Assembly: GCF_003206715.1 (NCBI RefSeq)
Contig: NZ_PZJU01000050.1
Coordinates: forward strand, 1-54,827
Direction: 5' to 3'
From: Salinicola peritrichatus
Lineage (GTDB): Bacteria; Pseudomonadota; Gammaproteobacteria; Pseudomonadales; Halomonadaceae
Length of the DNA: 54,827 nucleotides
The notes under the pieces are model-generated. The model worked only from the letters and a program-made list of their open reading frames with translations, ran no database searches and had not been told where the DNA came from. This document shows, one piece after another, positions 52,929 through 54,827 of this stretch. The translations under genes were made by a program, and so were the position numbers. How positions within the stretch are numbered: position 1 is the first letter of the stretch; every line of letters starts with the position of its first letter.

Positions 52929-53915
52929 ATGAGCAAGCGCATCCTGGCGTACCGTCGCCTCAACGACCAGCAACTCGACCAGCTACGCGAACGCTTTCAC
53001 GTCGACTACTTCGGCAAGCTCGAATCGGCCGACGATCCGGCATTCCGCGAGGCGCTGGGACAAGCTCATGGGCTGATCGGCGCGGGGGTCAACATGACCC
53101 CGGAACTGCTCGATGCCGCGCCCAACCTGAAAGCGATCGCCAGTATCTCGGTGGGTGTGGACAACTATCCGGTCGAGGAGCTGACCCGTCGCGGCATCCT
53201 GCTCTGCAATACGCCGGACGTGCTCACCGAAACCACCGCCGATACCGGCTTCTCGCTGATCATGGCGAGTGCCCGCCGGGTGGTGGAGCTGGCCGAGTAC
53301 GTCAAGCGCGGCGACTGGAAGTCCAGCATCGGACCGGAGCAGTTCGGCAGCGACGTCCATGGCAAGACGCTGGGCATGGTCGGCTTCGGACGCATCGGCC
53401 AGGCGGTGGCCCGCCGCGGCGCCCTCGGTTTCGGCATGAAGATTCTCTACTCCAACGCCTCGCCCAAACCGGATCTGGAAGCGGAGCTGGGCGCGCGCCG
53501 CTGCGAGCTGGACGAGCTGCTGCAGCAGTCCGACTTCGTCTGCGCCATCGTGCCGCTGACCCCGGAAACCCGCCAGTTGATCGGTGCCCGCGAGTTCGAG
53601 CTGATGAAGGAGAGCGCCATCTTCATCAACATCTCCCGCGGGCAGGTGGTCGACGAACAGGCCATGATCCAGGCCCTCGAAAGCGGCCAGATCCGCGGCG
53701 CTGGCCTCGACGTGTTCGAGCAGGAACCGCTGCAGGCGGATTCTCCGCTGCCCAAGATGCCCAACGTGGTCGCGCTGCCGCACATCGGCTCCGCCACTCA
53801 CGAAACCCGCACCGCCATGGCTCAGCGCGCGGTCGACAACATCATGCTCGCGCTGGACGGCAAACGTCCGATCAGCCCGTTCAATGAGGAAGCCTGGGGC
53901 GACAGGCTGAACTGA
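52929..53915 (+). CDS. D-isomer 2-hydroxyacid dehydrogenase (glyoxylate/hydroxypyruvate/2-ketogluconate reductase, GhrB type)
   Basis: NAD(P)H-dependent reductase, 328 residues. Rossmann motif GMVGFGRIGQAVARRG near residue 148, catalytic Arg in ISRGQVVDEQAM, Glu in DVFEQEPL and His in LPHIGSATHETR. ISVGVDNYPVEELTRRGILL resembles GhrB/TkrA. The ATG at 52929 has GGAGAG seven bases before it; a longer frame from 52749 lacks similarity. A LacI-type regulator follows 540 bases on, as in gluconate/ketogluconate loci, but no kinase is visible. Confidence 0.88.
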   Translation: MSKRILAYRRLNDQQLDQLRERFHVDYFGKLESADDPAFREALGQAHGLIGAGVNMTPELLDAAPNLKAIASISVGVDNYPVEELTRRGILLCNTPDVLTETTADTGFSLIMASARRVVELAEYVKRGDWKSSIGPEQFGSDVHGKTLGMVGFGRIGQAVARRGALGFGMKILYSNASPKPDLEAELGARRCELDELLQQSDFVCAIVPLTPETRQLIGAREFELMKESAIFINISRGQVVDEQAMIQALESGQIRGAGLDVFEQEPLQADSPLPKMPNVVALPHIGSATHETRTAMAQRAVDNIMLALDGKRPISPFNEEAWGDRLN

Positions 53916-54091
53916 GACACCGTCCCCTCTATGGAAAGCGGCACTTTGGCCATTGATCAAGGTAAAACGCGGCCTTCATGACTCGGGAATCGCGCTTATG
54001 AATGGGCAAGATCCCGGAGATTTCTATCGGACTTCAACTACGATGATTGGGTCTTTCCGATAGCGACATCCGATAGTGACAAAGGGACACC

Positions 54092-54217
54092 ATGAAAATA
54101 GCCATCGTGGTTTTGGTGCTGAGTTTGATTGGCTGTATCTACTTGATCTCCCATTGGGGAGAAACGGATGACTGTGCCAATTCGGCCAAGGCCGAAGCGG
54201 AGTGTCAGACGAAGTAG
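54092..54217 (+). CDS. Small putative lipoprotein
   Basis: An open frame of 41 residues beginning MKIAIVVLVLSLIGC. It has a positive start, a hydrophobic core and a perfect lipobox (LIGC, Cys15), giving a mature lipopeptide of 27 residues with two more cysteines (Cys28 and Cys38) that could form a disulfide. AAAGGGA lies upstream of the ATG, and a strong hairpin follows the stop. No homologue is recognised. The remaining gap between ghrB and the LacI gene (53916-54455) shows nothing else coding. Confidence 0.6.
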   Translation: MKIAIVVLVLSLIGCIYLISHWGETDDCANSAKAEAECQTK

Positions 54218-54230
54218 CAAGCATGCAAAT

Positions 54231-54259
54231 TGCGTGGGCGACAGTTCGTCGCCCACGCA
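54231..54259 (+). terminator. Hairpin after the small lipoprotein gene
   Basis: Perfect 12-bp stem TGCGTGGGCGAC/GTCGCCCACGCA with loop AGTTC, 14 bases after the stop at 54217. No T tract. It supports the small frame being a real transcription unit. Confidence 0.65.
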
Positions 54260-54426
54260 TCGCCCTTATGCCATCGAGACATGGCATGACAGGTGAAGTC
54301 AGTGGCGCACTTGCCTGTCTCTCGTGATGAAGATCTCCCCCGAACACCTCTTGTAGTTCACCGACATCGTTTTCCACTAAAGGCGAATAGGCGCATTCCT
54401 ATGGCACGACTAACCTGCTGACAGCT

Positions 54427-54444
54427 TTTTGGATCGATCCAAAA
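54427..54444. promoter_or_regulatory. Perfect 18-bp palindrome, probable LacI-family operator
   Basis: TTTTGGATCGATCCAAAA is fully self-complementary with a central CG, the shape of LacI-family operators. It ends 11 bases before the ATG of a LacI-type regulator, so it is a likely autoregulatory site. Confidence 0.7.
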
Positions 54445-54455
54445 CGGAATGCAGC

Positions 54456-54824
54456 ATGCCCGAAAACGTCAGGAACTCATCCCGCCCGCGCGTCACGCTG
54501 AGAGATATCGCGGCCCATGCCGGCGTATCCCGTTCGACCGTCTCGCTGGTGATGCAAGGTAGCGAGCTGGTTGCCGAATCAACCCGCGCTCGGGTTCAGG
54601 AAGCGATGACAGAGCTGGGCTATGTCTACAATCGTGGCGCGGCGACCTTGAGAAGCGCTCGCACGGCGACGCTTGGCGTCGTCGTCCACGATATCGCCAA
54701 TCCGTTCTTCGGTGCCCTGATGGCGGGTATCGACGAGACACTGCAGGACGCCGATTACGTTCCCTTTCTGGCCAGCAGCGGCGACAGCCTGGCCCGCCAG
54801 GCGCGCTTCCTGCGCTCTGTCTGA
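54456..54824 (+). pseudogene. LacI-family transcriptional regulator, truncated
   Basis: N-terminal third of a LacI/GntR-type repressor. The helix-turn-helix is RVTLRDIAAHAGVSRSTVSL near residues 12-31, with the hinge at about 50-60 and the start of the ligand domain (ATLGVVVHDIANPFFGALMA). A stop occurs after FLRSV (122 residues; the family has about 340), three bases from the window end. Reading the last bases in another frame gives LSEN-like residues that fit the family, so a frameshift or an insertion at this point is likely rather than a natural short protein. Confidence 0.75.
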
Positions 54825-54827
54825 AAA

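Noticed and set aside
1-54827. CRISPR arrays, rRNA genes, phage structural genes or complete insertion sequences
   Set aside because: No regularly spaced repeats, rRNA signatures, transposase or capsid-like frames were seen on either strand.

Overview
The window reads as chromosomal DNA of a high-GC gammaproteobacterium, most likely a member of the Halomonadaceae (Halomonas, Salinicola or a relative). This rests on enterobacterial/pseudomonad-like Epd, Pgk, FbaB, ShiA and MsrPQ, many tripartite tricarboxylate (Tct) transporters, and two copies of a dispersed repeat that I associate from memory with halomonads. The genus is an inference. Both ends cut or disrupt genes: a sugar-binding protein on the left and a LacI-type regulator on the right.

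Bases 1-11,000 hold a regulon-like sugar cluster. On the minus strand lies a CUT2-type ABC importer with two related binding proteins. An RpiB-family isomerase follows, then on the plus strand a DhaK-DhaL kinase, a triose-phosphate-isomerase homologue with an unusual active-site loop, and transketolase; a SorC-family regulator closes the block. The gene set matches the known tetritol/erythrulose routes (LerK, LerI/EryH and EryI), in which a tetrulose is phosphorylated and isomerised to D-erythrose 4-phosphate, a transketolase substrate. Pairs of CATATG half-sites with an identical 19-bp period sit in both control regions.

Bases 11,000-18,100 contain an FMN riboswitch with a type II lumazine synthase, a TctCBA importer with several palindromic candidate operators, class I aldolase FbaB, and an LrgAB pair. 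Bases 18,200-27,800 form one short-chain amide/urea operon: a leader RNA with two hairpins and a terminator, an AmiC-like sensor, an AmiR-like ANTAR antiterminator, a UrtABCDE-type ABC importer, formamidase, and a two-domain nitrilase whose second domain lacks the catalytic cysteine.

Bases 27,800-29,950 are a scar. A BglII-like restriction-modification pair sits directly beside tRNA-Sec (selC), between two copies of the 3' end of selB, with a frameshifted aconitase-X fragment. Then come epd-pgk, a DMT permease, tRNA-Ser(CGA), an orphan amino-acid-binding-like protein, and a second Tct importer divergent from its TctDE two-component system and an associated binding protein; three tandem 16-bp repeats lie between them.

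From 41,200 to the end is a transporter-rich region: a ShiA-like shikimate importer, an SSS symporter with a small membrane partner, an aldehyde dehydrogenase, an AEC permease, a 3-dehydroshikimate-dehydratase-like protein, DMT and DASS permeases, MsrPQ, a GhrB-like reductase, a small lipoprotein, and a truncated LacI regulator behind a perfect palindrome. All coordinates and translations were worked out by eye; no database search was run.
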